A stretch of 21,801 nucleotides of DNA from assembly GCA_045617825.1 (NCBI GenBank), contig JAZLJI010000060.1, positions 1-21,801 of the forward strand, given 5' to 3'. A model generated the notes under the pieces. The model was not told the DNA's origin. It ran no database searches and saw only the letters and a program-made list of their open reading frames with translations. The position numbers were made by a program, and so were the translations under genes. The stretch comes from UBA6987 sp045617825. Lineage in GTDB: Bacteria; Bacillota; Clostridia; Lachnospirales; Lachnospiraceae. Positions 1 to 7,504 of the stretch are shown one piece after another (position 1 is the stretch's first letter; each line of letters opens with the position of its first letter).

Positions 1-136
1 GTTACTACATTGGCGCTTGGAGGTTTGTTTGCCATACTCAAAACCTGTTGCTTTGCCTGGCAAGTATGAAAAACCCTCTAAACGCAGAAATGGAGCGGGA
101 TTCCGTAGAATCCCACCCCAACACTTGACATAGAGC
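1..136 (+). mobile_element. Probable right end of an insertion sequence (partial)
   Basis: The first ~136 bases differ in style from the rest of the window: they are AT-richer and carry no part of the neighbouring operon. They contain the end of an open frame (3-128) and then a stretch (about 112-136, CCCACCCCAACACTTGACAT followed by AGAGCC) that resembles the terminal inverted repeats of common Firmicutes insertion sequences, read outward. The likely IS edge is the CC at 135-136, directly next to the A-tract (137-144) that serves as the U-tract of the nag operon terminator. The left end is outside the window, so neither inverted repeats nor a target duplication can be checked. The IS family is not settled; ISL3-like and IS1182-like are both possible. 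Confidence 0.4.
3..128 (+). CDS. C-terminal tail of a possible transposase (partial)
   Basis: Reading from base 3, one frame stays open to a TGA at 126-128 and gives 41 residues. The pattern WRFVCHTQNLLLCL, near the start of this tail, resembles the hydrophobic C-terminal end (W-x-F-x-C-x-x-x-N-L) of some DDE transposases. The product ends about 8 bases before the inverted-repeat-like sequence, a usual transposase-to-end spacing. A second frame is also open across this short stretch (to about 133), so the choice rests only on the motif and the position. Treat it as a tentative call on a truncated gene. Confidence 0.3.
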   Translation, partial: YYIGAWRFVCHTQNLLLCLASMKNPLNAEMERDSVESHPNT

Positions 137-137
137 C

Positions 138-176
138 AAAAAAATGACCCGCCGGGACGATCGGCAAGGTCATTTT
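138..176 (-). terminator. Intrinsic terminator of the nag-type operon
   Basis: A long inverted repeat lies just downstream of nagA. AAAATGACC (141-149) pairs with GGTCATTTT (168-176), and an inner GCCG (151-154) pairs with CGGC (162-165) around a 7-nt loop. On the minus strand the stem is followed by seven T residues (complement of A138-A144). Stem plus U-tract, 21 bases after the nagA stop, make this a convincing Rho-independent terminator for the leftward operon. Confidence 0.85.
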
Positions 177-196
177 CAGGATAGGCTGCTGCTTTT

Positions 197-1357
197 TCAA
201 ACGGCCCTTCGGCCGCAGACAAAGACGGAGTCAACGGACAAGTTTTCGTTTAGAACCACCAGATCGGCATCCGCGCCCGGGCTGATCCTCCCCTTGTTCG
301 GAAGGGACAGAAGGTTCGCGGGGGTGGTCGCTGCCATATAGACGGCATCGGCGAGGGAAAAACCGCATTCCTGTGTCATGACGGCAAGCAGGCGGTCGGG
401 CGTCGCCACGGAGCCGGCAAAGGCAGAACGGTCCTTCAGCTTGCATACGCCGTCCTCGACGATATAGTTCGTGCCCGACATGCTGCCTTCCCGGACATCC
501 ATTCCCGCGATGGACAGAGAGTCGGTGATCAGAGCCGTTCTTTCCCTGCCCTTGATCTTCACGATCATTTGGATGAGCTCCTTCGGAAGATGCTTGCCGT
601 CCGCAATGATCTCAACGTAAAGCTGATCCATAAGAAACGCGGTCTCGATCACGCCGAGGGAGCGGAAGCCTCCCTTCCGCGTTACCGTGGAGGTACAGGA
701 ATACAGATGCGTGATCAGGGAAAGACCGTTTTCCAGGGCAGGCAGCATTTCCTCGTAGGTCGCGTCCGTATGGGCCGCCGCAGCGAGAACACCGGCATCC
801 CGGAGGGCTTTGGCGAAGCTTCCTCGGGGATCCTGTTCGGGGGCAAAATTCCAGCGCCGGAGAACGCCGCGCATTTCACGCAGAAACGGCAGATATTCCT
901 CCTCCCGCGGGACCGTGATATAGTCGGCGCACTGCCCGCCGGCCTGCCTGCGGGAAAGATACGGTCCTTCCAGATGCACGCCGAGCACGTGGGCCCGCGT
1001 AAGCTGCTGCTCCTTCACGGTACGGATATGCCGCGCGGCCTCCGCCATACGGCAGAAAGGCCCCGTCGTGACGGTCGGGAGCAGGGAGGTCGCCCCGTGG
1101 GCAAGAAGAAAATCACAGCCGGCGGCTGCCTCCTCGGGCGAGGTATCGGTGAAGGAGTGACCGCCTGCTCCGTGAGAGTGCATTTCCAGAAGGCCCGGGA
1201 TCAGAATCCTGCCGCGCAGGTCGTACACGCGGTCCCCGCTCTGAGGCTTTTCTGTTTCTTTTCCCACGGACAGGATCGTACCGTTTTCCTCAACAACGGC
1301 GCCGGAGAGCTCTCCGTTTTCCGTTACGATCCGGTCGGCATAAAAGAAGGCTTTCAT
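197..1357 (-). CDS. nagA: N-acetylglucosamine-6-phosphate deacetylase-type amidohydrolase
   Basis: Predicted cytoplasmic amidohydrolase of 386 residues, the usual NagA length. The family removes acetate from GlcNAc-6-phosphate to give glucosamine-6-phosphate. Motifs seen: a metal-binding HSH (residues 60-62) after the first beta strands, HLEGPYL with metal ligand Glu130, AHTDATYEEM with His196, THLYS with His217, a DGKHLP block (253-258) and TDS with the catalytic Asp279. The start is the ATG at 1355-1357; it overlaps the nagB stop as ATGA and is preceded by AAAGGAG, so the two are translationally coupled. It is the last gene of the operon, 21 bases from the terminator. The neighbouring nagB-type gene supports the role, but the operon lacks a GlcNAc kinase or PTS gene, so the exact N-acyl sugar phosphate is inferred. 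Confidence 0.88.
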   Translation of the reverse strand: MKAFFYADRIVTENGELSGAVVEENGTILSVGKETEKPQSGDRVYDLRGRILIPGLLEMHSHGAGGHSFTDTSPEEAAAGCDFLLAHGATSLLPTVTTGPFCRMAEAARHIRTVKEQQLTRAHVLGVHLEGPYLSRRQAGGQCADYITVPREEEYLPFLREMRGVLRRWNFAPEQDPRGSFAKALRDAGVLAAAAHTDATYEEMLPALENGLSLITHLYSCTSTVTRKGGFRSLGVIETAFLMDQLYVEIIADGKHLPKELIQMIVKIKGRERTALITDSLSIAGMDVREGSMSGTNYIVEDGVCKLKDRSAFAGSVATPDRLLAVMTQECGFSLADAVYMAATTPANLLSLPNKGRISPGADADLVVLNENLSVDSVFVCGRRAV

Positions 1358-2118
1358 AAGCTGAGCTCCTTTGAGCTGTTTTCGTCAAGGTAGAGGACCG
1401 CGTGCTCATGCCGTCTCAAAACGGAAGCGGGGCAGCGCTCGGAGATCTCGCCGTTCAGCGTCCGAAAGACGGCGTTTGCCTTGGTCGCGGCAGGCACGAT
1501 GCAGAAAATGCGGGGCGCCGATACGAGCATCGGCACGGTCAGCGTCAGGGCGTGTGTGGGTACGTCCGAGAGCGCGGCAAAACAGCCGTCGTTGACCTGC
1601 TGCCGGCGGCAGACCTCATCGAGCTTTACTGCCTTGACCGTCTTCGGATCCCGGAAATCCGCAACGGGCGGGTCGTTAAAGGCTATATGTCCGTTCTCCC
1701 CGATCCCCATGACGACGACGTCTATGGGCTGAGCCTGCAGCAGGCGCGCATAGCGCTCCGCCTCCGCTTCCGGATCCTTTGCCGTCATATCGATGAGGTG
1801 CACGGAACGGAAGGGAACGAGATCGAAAAGACGGGCGCGGAGAAAATTGCCGAAGCCCTGGGGGGCGTCGGGAGAAAGCCCAATGTATTCGTCCATGTGG
1901 AAGGCGTTCACCTTGTGCCAGGGGATAGAGGTATCGGCAGCGAGCGCGGCCAGCACCTCGTTCTGGGAGGGGGCGGCCGCAAAGATCACGGAGAGCTCTT
2001 CCCGGCGGGCAGCGAGCTCCTTCAGCTGCGCGGCAATGTCGCGCGCGGCAGCGGCTCCCATCAGGCGGCGGTTTTCAAATACTTTGACATTCAGCTTGTC
2101 TACGGTAAATTCTTTCAT
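1354..2118 (-). CDS. nagB: Glucosamine-6-phosphate deaminase-like isomerase (NagB family)
   Basis: Protein of 254 residues of the NagB/6-phosphogluconolactonase-like family. NagB converts glucosamine-6-phosphate into fructose-6-phosphate and ammonia. FHMDEYIG carries Asp76, matching the proton-abstracting Asp72 of E. coli NagB. The active-site loop reads GIGENGHIAFNDP (138-150): His144 is kept, but the positions of E. coli Asp141 and Glu148 are Asn142 and Asp149. This marks a divergent subfamily that may act on another amino-sugar phosphate. The start at 2116-2118 is chosen because it overlaps the upstream stop as ATGA, has AAAGGA just before it and matches the family N-terminus; the frame stays open to 2247, but that extension lies inside the upstream gene. 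Its stop overlaps the nagA start. The family is sure, the substrate less so. Confidence 0.87.
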   Translation of the reverse strand: MKEFTVDKLNVKVFENRRLMGAAAARDIAAQLKELAARREELSVIFAAAPSQNEVLAALAADTSIPWHKVNAFHMDEYIGLSPDAPQGFGNFLRARLFDLVPFRSVHLIDMTAKDPEAEAERYARLLQAQPIDVVVMGIGENGHIAFNDPPVADFRDPKTVKAVKLDEVCRRQQVNDGCFAALSDVPTHALTLTVPMLVSAPRIFCIVPAATKANAVFRTLNGEISERCPASVLRRHEHAVLYLDENSSKELSL

Positions 2119-2966
2119 GGGTCTATCCTTTTGAGCAGGTTTTCGACCGCCCCGGCGGCAAAGAGAAAGGCCTCTTTGGCATCCCGGAAGCGGTAAGGGG
2201 TCTCGTATTTTTCCTTGGTCAGCGACGACAGCACCGCGAAATCGCACAGATGCGGCTCCAGTGTCAGGATTGCCGCTTTTCCGACTTCATTCCGGTAGCG
2301 GGTGAGGAGCTCTTCGATCTTTGCTTCTCCGCAGGTCGGCGGGTATATTTCACCGCGGGCATTTCCGTCCTTGATATGAAAATAGGCGATCTTATCCTTC
2401 AGCAGGTCAAAGGCAGAGAGCGGATCGCAGCCGGAGAGCATAAAATTACCCATATCAAAAACGGTGCGCAGCTCCGGGACCGCCTGCAGGAGCCGCAGCT
2501 CGTCCTCGGGGCTTTCCCCGAAAATGCCGGCCTCATTCTCATGGCAGAGGGTAAGGCCGAATTTACCGGCCAGCGCCGTGAGCTGTCTCAGCAATGCGGC
2601 CGTTTTCTCAAACCGGTCCTCCCGCGTTCCCGCCTTCGGCGGATAGAAGGAAAAGATCCGCACGAAGCCCGTGCCCAGCATCGAAGCGAAGGTGAAGATC
2701 CGCTCGGCAAGCTCAAGATGGGCCGTTATGCCGCCGTCCAGCGGGATCTTCCCGATAGGGGAACCGATCGCGGAAAAGGATACCCCTTCGTCCTTCGCTC
2801 TTGCGGCGAGCGCGGAGATATCGGCAGCGGTAAGCTCGGATACGTTCACGCCGTTCAGCGAGCGGAGCTCCATCAGCGGGATGCCCGTCTGCCTGAGGGC
2901 GGAAAACTGCTCGTCGGGTGACGCGCCGTATTCATCCGTAAAAGCGGAAAGCGTAAATAAACTCAT
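2115..2966 (-). CDS. Sugar phosphate isomerase/epimerase-like TIM-barrel protein
   Basis: Protein of 283 residues of the xylose-isomerase-like TIM-barrel superfamily (AP endonuclease 2 fold), which holds sugar epimerases, isomerases and dehydratases that use a divalent metal. Likely metal ligands are Glu143 in LCHENE, Asp171 in VFDMGNF, His197 in YFHIKDG and Glu237 in LTLEPHL, the usual Glu-Asp-His-Glu arrangement. No signal peptide is present, so it should be cytoplasmic. The ATG at 2964-2966 overlaps the previous stop as ATGA and is preceded by GGAGGA. Such proteins are often paired with Gfo/Idh/MocA oxidoreductases in operons for unusual sugars, which is the arrangement here. The precise substrate cannot be read from the sequence; epimerase or isomerase of an oxidised amino sugar is an inference from context. 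Confidence 0.8.
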   Translation of the reverse strand: MSLFTLSAFTDEYGASPDEQFSALRQTGIPLMELRSLNGVNVSELTAADISALAARAKDEGVSFSAIGSPIGKIPLDGGITAHLELAERIFTFASMLGTGFVRIFSFYPPKAGTREDRFEKTAALLRQLTALAGKFGLTLCHENEAGIFGESPEDELRLLQAVPELRTVFDMGNFMLSGCDPLSAFDLLKDKIAYFHIKDGNARGEIYPPTCGEAKIEELLTRYRNEVGKAAILTLEPHLCDFAVLSSLTKEKYETPYRFRDAKEAFLFAAGAVENLLKRIDP

Positions 2967-3829
2967 AGGAGTTCCTCCGGGAGAGACCCGACAGGCTCGC
3001 GCCTGCCGCTCCTCAGCGACGCCTCCATGGCGGCGATAAGATATACGGGGCGGGAGAGCTCATAGAAGCTGAAATCGGTCCGGCCTTCCAGGACAAAACG
3101 GGAGAAGGCCAGCGCTTCTTCATCATGGATCGCGGAAATATCGACGGCGGACTGAAATACGCCCTCTTGGGTATCCGCCTCCAGCACGTAATCGTAGACC
3201 CCGTCCAGGTAGGTGAAGGTCACGGGATAGTGCTCGTAAAATACGGTCCCGTAAAGCCCGCCCGCCATCGGCTTCATTTCCACGGACTGTACGTCGCTTC
3301 CGAACACGCGCAGCAGTGTCTCCGCCAGGTGAGACGCGTAGAAGGAAAAGCCGCCGTAGGGATTCTCCAGCTTGATCGGGCAGGTGATATGTCCCGAAAG
3401 AAGGGTCTTGCCCTTCAGAAAAGCCAGGGCCGCATCGACTGCCGGGGCGATCTTGACGGACGAGCCGCCGATGAGCTGCATCCCGTTCTTCTTCAGCTCC
3501 CGGCCCAGCTCCTCCACGTCGGAGACGGAAGCCGTCAGCGGCTTGTCGAGGAAGATCGGCCTGCGGCGTCGAAGGAAGGGAAGGGCCGCCGCGAGGTGGT
3601 ATTTCCCGTCGCGGCAGGTGATCATCCCGCAGTCGCAGCAGGCTGCCATTTCCTCAGGACTCTCCGCGATCGCGGCGCCTGAAAGCTCCTGCAGCCGGGC
3701 AACGCTTTCGGGGTAAGCTCCGCCGACGTGCGTGACGGTAAAGGCGGAAAGTGCGGGATTCTCGGTAAACGATTTGAAAAAGGCTTCCGCGTGGGTGTTC
3801 TCCACACCCCAGAGACCGACTTTGATCAT
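2963..3829 (-). CDS. Gfo/Idh/MocA family oxidoreductase, divergent nucleotide loop
   Basis: Protein of 288 residues, short for this family (often 330-400). The N-terminus IKVGLWGVENTHAEAF takes the place of the normal GxGxxG dinucleotide loop; only the first glycines are evident. The typical DKP motif follows (LDKPLTAS, 95-97), then a C-terminal alpha/beta domain with YASHLAETL (His167 is a possible catalytic or substrate residue). The family generally carries out NAD(P)-dependent oxidation or reduction of sugars and inositols. The ATG at 3827-3829 has GGAGGA (3837-3842 on the complement) upstream. Its stop overlaps the next gene by ATGA. The altered loop may mean weaker or different cofactor binding, or a non-redox role. 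Family assignment is fairly sure; the reaction is unknown. Confidence 0.78.
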   Translation of the reverse strand: MIKVGLWGVENTHAEAFFKSFTENPALSAFTVTHVGGAYPESVARLQELSGAAIAESPEEMAACCDCGMITCRDGKYHLAAALPFLRRRRPIFLDKPLTASVSDVEELGRELKKNGMQLIGGSSVKIAPAVDAALAFLKGKTLLSGHITCPIKLENPYGGFSFYASHLAETLLRVFGSDVQSVEMKPMAGGLYGTVFYEHYPVTFTYLDGVYDYVLEADTQEGVFQSAVDISAIHDEEALAFSRFVLEGRTDFSFYELSRPVYLIAAMEASLRSGRREPVGSLPEELL

Positions 3830-3884
3830 GGGTTTATCCTCCGTTATGCTTACGGCAGCGGTCAGACAGCGCTCTGCCGAAGGC

Positions 3885-4958
3885 TCAGTATATTCTGCCG
3901 AGGGGGGTTTCGGCCTGCAGCGTTTCGATGATGCGGTAGATCGCGGTGTAGTCCTCTGCCGTGTAGGTCATGGGCGTTCCCTGCGTGAGGCAGTCGTAGA
4001 TCTCACGGTAGATCCTGACCGCTCCCACCGAAAAGGCATCCCCGTCGATGGTACCGGATTCTGTATGATAACGGGCGTTTTCGTGACAGTAAAGGGGATT
4101 GCCGCAGGCATCCTCCAGAAAATGCTCCTGCAGGGGCCGTGTCTCGTTCTCTTCAGGGACCAGGTATTTGGCGCGATAGGAGTGGATGGAGGTCTCGTAC
4201 GTGCCTCTCGTGCCCAGCAGGCGGACATTGTAGTCGGAAAAGGCGTCGTTGCTGTTTATCTCCACGTCGACCAACGGGGCGTCCGGGGCCGTCAGGAGCA
4301 TTTTGCAGAAGTCGTCCGCATCACCCGAGGTCAGCTCCGTTCTGGCGAGCCGGGAACAGAGGACCCGGATGTCCCGGGAAAAACCCAGGAGGCCCGCCGC
4401 AATGCCGATGGGGTGCGGCCCCGTGTTGTAGGCATTGCCGCCCATTTTCTTCTGCAGCGTCTGCCAGTCCCAACGACGGGCCAGTTGGGAAAAGCGCACC
4501 TTGACCTCCAGGATACTGCCGAATTTACCCGATTCGGCCTCCTCGTACAGCCGTGTGACGTAGGGGGCGAACATGGAGTTCTGAAAAACGGTAAAGAGAA
4601 CGCCCTGCTCCTTCGCGGTGCGGATCAGCTCCTCACACTCAAAGTGATTTCGCGCCATGGGCTTCTCCGACAGCACGTTGAAGCCGTGCCTCAGCAGATC
4701 CAGTGAGATCGGATAATGCTCATCGGAAAACGAGGCGTTGACGACAAGATCGACGTCCGTTCTGCCGAACAGCTCCGTGTAGTCCCCGAGCACCTCACAT
4801 CCCGGATAACGGTCCTTTGAGAGCTCGCGCCTTCTTTCATCGCGTTCCACGATATACCGGACCTGAAAATAACGGTTCTGCTCACTGAGGAGAAAGGCAC
4901 CGTGGATGTCCCTGCCGCTTCTGCCCTGACCGATGATCGCCAGTTTCTTTTTTTCCAT
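3885..4958 (-). CDS. Gfo/Idh/MocA family oxidoreductase
   Basis: Protein of 357 residues and the first gene of the leftward operon. It is a standard family member: Rossmann loop IIGQGRSGRDIHG (GxGxxG at 10-15), SEKPMA (Glu-Lys-Pro at 98-100) and a C-terminal substrate domain with NTGPHPIGIAAG, where His182 sits at the usual catalytic histidine position. Expected activity is NAD(P)-dependent sugar or cyclitol dehydrogenation. The start ATG at 4956-4958 follows a GGGAGGA ribosome binding site (4963-4969 on the complement). A 55-base gap separates it from the second oxidoreductase gene, the only real gap in the operon. Two such oxidoreductases plus a TIM-barrel isomerase before nagB/nagA suggest that a derivatised amino sugar is first converted by oxidation and re-reduction, as in 3-keto sugar routes. 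That pathway is an inference. Confidence 0.86.
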   Translation of the reverse strand: MEKKKLAIIGQGRSGRDIHGAFLLSEQNRYFQVRYIVERDERRRELSKDRYPGCEVLGDYTELFGRTDVDLVVNASFSDEHYPISLDLLRHGFNVLSEKPMARNHFECEELIRTAKEQGVLFTVFQNSMFAPYVTRLYEEAESGKFGSILEVKVRFSQLARRWDWQTLQKKMGGNAYNTGPHPIGIAAGLLGFSRDIRVLCSRLARTELTSGDADDFCKMLLTAPDAPLVDVEINSNDAFSDYNVRLLGTRGTYETSIHSYRAKYLVPEENETRPLQEHFLEDACGNPLYCHENARYHTESGTIDGDAFSVGAVRIYREIYDCLTQGTPMTYTAEDYTAIYRIIETLQAETPLGRIY

Positions 4959-5116
4959 GCTATCCTCCCAAGGGAAGTGATTTTCTTTTACTTTACCACA
5001 AACTTTTTATGATGAATATTGTAAAATAAACGAATAACATTGCAATTCGTACAGCATTCTGATATTTTGTAAAAAAAGGCTGAATTGTAGTCCGAGGGTA
5101 AAAAAGGAGCAGCAGC
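4959..5116. promoter_or_regulatory. Divergent promoter region between sugar operon and AraC regulator
   Basis: This 158-bp AT-rich intergenic region separates two divergent transcripts. Leftward, a candidate promoter is TTGCAA (complement of 5040-5045), a 16-bp spacer and TACAAT (complement of 5018-5023). Rightward, the same self-complementary TTGCAA, 17 bp of spacer and TATTTT (5063-5068) could serve the regulator gene. CGAAT (5031-5035) and ATTCG (5045-5049) form an inverted repeat centred near the shared TTGCAA, and two similar A/T blocks (near 5016 and 5062, ATATTGTAAAA and ATATTTTGTAAAA) form a direct repeat with about 46-bp spacing. These are candidate AraC-type operators. Promoter matches are moderate and unproven. 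Confidence 0.5.
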
Positions 5117-5941
5117 ATGAACTACGCATCTTCGTTATTCTCGGAGGACCCCGGGCTGGCAGTATCCCACATCGTCTTTGCCGAGCCGGATCCTACCGAT
5201 TTTCCGCCCCATTCACATTTCTATTGGGAAATTCTATATTTTATCGAAGGGGACGTGTCTTATACTTCGGGAGAGGAGACCGTGCGTCTTTCCCCGGACA
5301 CGCTGATCCTGTCGCCGCCGCATCTTCTGCACAGCATCAACGTGGAGCGGGGCGCCGTCTACGAGCGGTACAATATGATCGTCAAAAGCGAAGAGCTGGC
5401 CGGGAAGATCATGAAGCACTCGCGTCACGTCTATATGTGCTCCGGCAATCAGATCATCAAAAACACCTTCAGGCGGTTCGATCTGTACGCGTCGCTGTTC
5501 CGCACGGACAGCGAGGAATTCCACAGCGTGGCCAAGACGGTGGCGGAGGAACTGATCTTTCTGATCAATCACCTGAATATGCCCGAGATCTCGGGCAATG
5601 CTTCCGAGGGAGATCTGTCCAGAAGGGCAGCGGCCTACGTGGAGGAGCACCTGACCGAGATCCGCTCCGTCAATGAGATCGCCGAGGCTCTTTATCTTTC
5701 CCGCGCCACGCTTTTTGCCATCTTCAAGACCTATTATAAAAAGACGCCTCACTGCTATCTTACTTCGCGCCGCCTTTCCTTCGCTCTGCAGAAAATGAAG
5801 GAAGGCGTTCCGGCCGCCGAGGCGGCCAAGCTGAGCGGCTTTTCCGACTATCCCGTGTTTTACCGCGCCTTCCGCAGGCAGTTCGGAAAGTCACCCCGGG
5901 ATTTCCGTCTGATCGTTGCCCCCTCGGAAGCGCTGTTCTGA
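5117..5941 (+). CDS. AraC family transcriptional regulator
   Basis: Protein of 274 residues with the two-domain AraC layout. An N-terminal cupin-like sensor carries PPHSHFYWEILYFIEG (31-45) and a PPHLLHS segment (68-73), the usual sugar-binding beta-barrel pattern. The C-terminal DNA-binding domain has two helix-turn-helix units, about 185-206 (VNEIAEALYLSRATLFAIFK) and 234-256 (AAEAAKLSGFSDYPVFYRAF), ending with the family signature FGKSPRDFR. The ATG at 5117 follows AAGGAG at 5104-5109. It is divergent from the five-gene sugar operon, so it is most likely that operon's activator, with an amino sugar or its breakdown product as ligand. The effector is inferred from position only. Confidence 0.9.
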   Translation: MNYASSLFSEDPGLAVSHIVFAEPDPTDFPPHSHFYWEILYFIEGDVSYTSGEETVRLSPDTLILSPPHLLHSINVERGAVYERYNMIVKSEELAGKIMKHSRHVYMCSGNQIIKNTFRRFDLYASLFRTDSEEFHSVAKTVAEELIFLINHLNMPEISGNASEGDLSRRAAAYVEEHLTEIRSVNEIAEALYLSRATLFAIFKTYYKKTPHCYLTSRRLSFALQKMKEGVPAAEAAKLSGFSDYPVFYRAFRRQFGKSPRDFRLIVAPSEALF

Positions 5942-5988
5942 GTGCGGTCCGAAGCCCGCGAAGCCCTCGGATGAGTGCAGACTGCAGG

Positions 5989-6017
5989 TTGACTTTCGGG
6001 GCGCTAAAGCTTATGAT
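5989..6017 (+). promoter_or_regulatory. Sigma-70-type promoter for the MATE-uvrC transcript
   Basis: TTGACT (5989-5994) and TATGAT (6012-6017) are separated by exactly 17 bp, with one mismatch from consensus in each hexamer. The site lies 53 bp upstream of the MATE start codon and 48 bp after the AraC stop. No other promoter is evident before whiA, so it may drive the MATE, uvrC, hprK, murB and whiA genes. Confidence 0.75.
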
Positions 6018-6070
6018 GACAGCATGAGCAGCGCTCCGGTGACGATCCCGGACATAAGGAGTGTTTTGTC

Positions 6071-7504
6071 ATGAAAAAGAAATTCGATTCCGCCTTCTGG
6101 AAACATTATATGTCACTGGCGTTCCCGGTGATGCTGCAGTGCGTGATCACCAATTCCTTCAGCCTGGTGGATTCCCTGATGGTATCCAGCCTGGGGGAAA
6201 TGGCCCTGTCCTCCGTGACGGTGGCAGCCAGCTGGGGCGGTCTGTGCCTGAATCTCTGCTCCGGATTTTCCGGAGCGTTAGCGGTCTTCACCGCCCAGTA
6301 CTACGGCGTGCGGAACTGGGAAAAGATGCGGAAGAGCTTCGGCCTGGCCCTGACGGTGGTGGCGGCCATCATCCTGCCGGCGACCCTGCTGTCTCTGCTG
6401 GCTCCCGGCTGGATCGTCTCTCTCTTCAACGACGAGCCGGAGCTCACGGCGACGGCGATCTCTTATCTGAAGATCATCGCCATCAGCTATCCCGGCTCGG
6501 TGCTCAGCGGCGTGCTGTCGGCCCGGCTTAGGGCCACGGAGCGGATGCGCATCCCCATGGTCGCCTCCTTCGTGGCAATGGGCATGAACGTGGTGGGCAA
6601 CTACGTGCTGATCTTCGGCAAATGCGGGCTGCCGGTCATGGGCATCCGGGGCGCGGCCATCGCCTCCGTCATCGCGGCCTGGAGCCAGCCTCTGGTGATG
6701 TGCCTGGTGGGCCGTCTCAAGGGGAAGCATCTGGAAAGCGCCGGCCTGCCCTCCTTCCGCTTTGAGCGGGAGCTGACCGTAGCCTTCATCAAAAAAGCGG
6801 CCCCCATCGTGGCTAATCTCAGCATCTATACGCTGGCGCATACCGTGATCACGGCAGTGTTCTGCCGCATGAGCGCGGAGAACATGGCCGCCGTTTCCAT
6901 CGCCCGGAACCTGCATACCTTCTGCTGGGTGGTCCACAGCGGCATGGCCGCCGCGGCGGACGTCATCATGGGCGTATTCGCGGGCCAGGGCAGGATCCGG
7001 GAAATGCGGCATACCGGCAACCGGATCATTATCGCCGAGCAATTCATGGGCATGCTGCTGGCCGGCCTGCTGATCCTGTTCAGAAGGCCCTTCGTGGAGC
7101 TGTTTGACCTGAAGGATTCCCTGACGGAGGCCACGAAGGCACTGGCCCTGTCGCTGGTCACCGCCCACGCGCTCCGGACGTTCATGTGCTCGCCCTATTC
7201 CACGGTGATGGATTCCTTCTTCCGCGCAGCGGGAAATCCTACTCTGTCGGCTCTTATCGATATCCTGGCCATGTGGCTGGTGGCCGTGCCCGCGGCGCTG
7301 ATCGGCAGCTGGGTGGCTCCGGACCGGTTCCTTCTGGTGTACTGCATCGTGATCTTCTCGGAGGATCTGGTGAAGATCCCGGCGGTGTTCTGGATCTATT
7401 TCAAGACGACCAAATGGATCAAGCCGGTGACCGAGGAGGGCAAGGCCGGGCTGGCGCGGTATCTGGCGGAAAAGGAGGCCGAGAAGGCGGCACGGCATGT
7501 TTGA
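6071..7504 (+). CDS. MATE family multidrug/toxin efflux transporter
   Basis: Integral membrane protein of 477 residues with about twelve hydrophobic segments across its length, the standard MATE size and layout. The N-terminus, SLAFPVMLQCVITNSFSLVD, and the following VSSLGEMALSSVTVA match the typical MATE opening (P-x-x-x-Q ... N ... D-x-x-M-V-G-x-L-G). Such proteins export cationic or aromatic compounds in exchange for Na+ or H+. The ATG at 6071 has AAGGAG at 6056-6061. The last 8 bases of the gene overlap the start of uvrC (ATGTTTGA), so the two are co-transcribed and probably translationally coupled. It is probably a NorM/DinF-like family member; the substrate is unknown. Confidence 0.88.
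   Translation: MKKKFDSAFWKHYMSLAFPVMLQCVITNSFSLVDSLMVSSLGEMALSSVTVAASWGGLCLNLCSGFSGALAVFTAQYYGVRNWEKMRKSFGLALTVVAAIILPATLLSLLAPGWIVSLFNDEPELTATAISYLKIIAISYPGSVLSGVLSARLRATERMRIPMVASFVAMGMNVVGNYVLIFGKCGLPVMGIRGAAIASVIAAWSQPLVMCLVGRLKGKHLESAGLPSFRFERELTVAFIKKAAPIVANLSIYTLAHTVITAVFCRMSAENMAAVSIARNLHTFCWVVHSGMAAAADVIMGVFAGQGRIREMRHTGNRIIIAEQFMGMLLAGLLILFRRPFVELFDLKDSLTEATKALALSLVTAHALRTFMCSPYSTVMDSFFRAAGNPTLSALIDILAMWLVAVPAALIGSWVAPDRFLLVYCIVIFSEDLVKIPAVFWIYFKTTKWIKPVTEEGKAGLARYLAEKEAEKAARHV

Noticed and set aside
144..341. Short plus-strand open frame near the window start
   Set aside because: It runs through the terminator and antisense to nagA, with no ribosome binding site and no family resemblance.
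2119..2247. Upstream extension of the nagB-type frame
   Set aside because: It lies within the TIM-barrel gene and does not fit the NagB N-terminus; the ATGA overlap at 2115-2118 marks the true start.
5942..6070. Small gene or RNA between the AraC regulator and the MATE gene
   Set aside because: The gap is explained by the promoter at 5989-6017 and the ribosome binding site; no structured RNA or conserved frame was seen.
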